Assembly: GCF_021917145.1 (NCBI RefSeq)
Contig: NC_061065.1
Location: forward strand, 12,211,412-12,275,411
DNA length: 64,000 nt
Reading direction: 5' to 3'
Source: Hypomesus transpacificus
Taxonomy: Eukaryota > Chordata > Actinopteri > Osmeriformes > Osmeridae
Position 1 is the stretch's first letter. Each line of letters opens with the position of its first letter. The position numbers and the translations under genes are program-made. Below are positions 50,770 to 64,000 of this stretch, in pieces. Under the pieces are notes generated by a model that was not told the DNA's origin, did not search any database, and saw only the letters and a program-made list of their open reading frames with translations.

Positions 50770-51612
50770 GAGCGTCTCTCCCTGAATCAAAACAGATCCT
50801 CCATTAGGTTCAGGATTGTTATTGCCTTGTGCTGAGCATATTTGAGTTTTCTTTTTGGACCAGGAAACATGGTTGGTAACACTTCACATTAGGATGCCCT
50901 TATTCCTAGGTAATTGGACTGTAAGATCAAGCAAAACTATATTATTGACAGTACATGTTTTGGCAATTTAAATACACATCATAATACTTGTTACTACAGG
51001 TATTACAAAGTAGTAGAAATTGGAAATATGATGTTCCAAATTGTTATAAATTCACATTTGATGACCTGGCCATAATTTATACCAAATCAAATATGCAGCT
51101 TGCATGAACTTCATGTAAACATGGATGTGCTTCTTACTGTATATTATACGGTCTGACTGAGACCTTTGTACTTTTTTATACTAGAGGTGCATTGAGAGAT
51201 GGAGATGGACAGGATTATAGTCCAATTGGAACTGAAGGAAATAGTAAATCTTGCATGGTGGCAGATGTGATTGGTAGTCGTACAGTGTAAAGTGCACTCA
51301 TACTTAATATCCAACTGTAAATGTAAAATGCAAATGTAACTGTACTTCATACATTAATTTTATTTGCCAGTGAGTCCTCTTTATCAAGAGCAAAAGCAGG
51401 TACTCAAATAGTTAAAGACTGATCCACCGATCCAGGTAGTCCACTAGCTAGACCTGTAAATGTATTGTAAACCCCTTGATATCATGGTTGTAGGATGCCT
51501 ATAATGAAAATATTATGTATTGAAGTGATAGTGATCAGATCCAGTTGAAGTGGGGGTACGTCATTTAGACTCATGCTCAGCAGGACTGAAGCAGCAAACC
51601 ACATGGGACTAA
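50770..51612. other. 3' side of sgpp1
   Basis: The probable 3' UTR starts here, but I could not settle on one poly(A) signal. The clearest AATAAA words downstream are at 51918 (inside the MITE) and 52266. No other gene was seen. Confidence 0.35.
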
Positions 51613-51620
51613 CACCAGAT

Positions 51621-52014
51621 CAGGGGCGTTACTGGGGCACAGGCCCCTATTCAAATCCTTTTTTTTCTTCCAAGCTTGCTGCGTACAATGCACTACTAGG
51701 CTATAGAAACTCCCCTTGCTTAACCTACTATACAACAGATACATATACTTCTGTGTGCAGGCTGCAGTGGCTATTTGGCAAGCTCAGAAGAGCACGCTGA
51801 CATGGAACTGCGGGCATCAATTTATGTTTTTGGTTAAACTGCTTTTGTTTTACAAGCGCTGATTGGGATACTGTGTTTATTTTTCCTGGATAATCAATAT
51901 AAATGAATGCACTGAAAAATAAAGTAAGTTGTTAAAACTCAAACTTTAGATTTTATGGGGCACAGCGGATTTATACTGGGGCACACGTGTAAAAAGGGTC
52001 TAATGGCGCCCCTG
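51621..52014. mobile_element. hAT-type MITE with perfect target duplication
   Basis: The ends are CAGGGGCG at 51621 and CGCCCCTG ending at 52014. The 8-bp duplication CACCAGAT occurs at 51613-51620 and 52015-52022. The interior is non-coding. A repeated word, ACTGGGGCACA, occurs near both ends (51631 and 51974). Confidence 0.85.
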
Positions 52015-52022
52015 CACCAGAT

Positions 52023-63935
<11,913 letters not shown>

Positions 63936-64000
63936 GTAAGTAGATGTTGCAGTAGGGATGGTGGTCATGAAATACACTGAACAATATTGAGCAAGGTGTG

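Overview
This is nuclear DNA from a ray-finned fish, almost certainly a teleost. The evidence is vertebrate intron-rich genes (ppp1r13b, sgpp1, kcnh5), a teleost-type C2H2 zinc-finger gene, replication-dependent histone genes with 3' stem-loops, and typical fish repeats: Tc1 elements, hAT elements, a tRNA-derived SINE in several copies, and non-LTR 3' ends. The species cannot be named from the sequence alone. All exon borders below come from reading GT/AG sites and codon phase by eye, not from transcripts.

Layout. (1) 0-10 kb: a two-exon C2H2 zinc-finger gene on the + strand. Its 8.2 kb intron holds a SINE, a broken THAP-domain gene split by a small hAT-like insertion, a hAT transposase relic and several unusual palindromic structures. 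(2) 12.4-19.8 kb: part of a histone cluster, with an intact H2B (-), a frameshifted H4 (-) and an intact H1 (+). Each has a histone stem-loop, and a dead Tc1 element lies between H4 and H1. (3) 20-24.3 kb: SINE and LINE debris, then a complete 2.4 kb hAT element with a perfect 8-bp target duplication and a transposase broken by a single stop codon. (4) 24.5-44.9 kb: ppp1r13b (ASPP1), with all coding exons traceable from the three-codon first coding exon to the SH3 end. An apparently intact Tc1 element sits in intron 3. (5) 45.2-50.8 kb: sgpp1 in three coding exons. (6) 54.4 kb to the window end: the first eight coding exons of kcnh5 (EAG2), cut off by the window just after S6.

The genes do not form an operon. 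ppp1r13b (an apoptosis-stimulating p53 and PP1 partner), sgpp1 (ER sphingosine-1-phosphate phosphatase) and kcnh5 (voltage-gated K+ channel) lie head-to-tail on the + strand. From memory, human SGPP1 and KCNH5 are near neighbours on chromosome 14q23 and PPP1R13B is far away on 14q32, so the linkage agrees with old synteny followed by rearrangement.

The observations most worth a second look are: an open, phase-matched 93-nt candidate cassette exon in kcnh5 at the S3-S4 position where its paralogue KCNH1 is known to carry an optional insert; a candidate alternative first exon and a 174-nt symmetric candidate cassette exon in ppp1r13b; an interleaved inverted repeat at 1867-2026 that a simple hairpin cannot explain; the H4 gene with a 2-bp deletion; and the two nearly intact DNA transposons.
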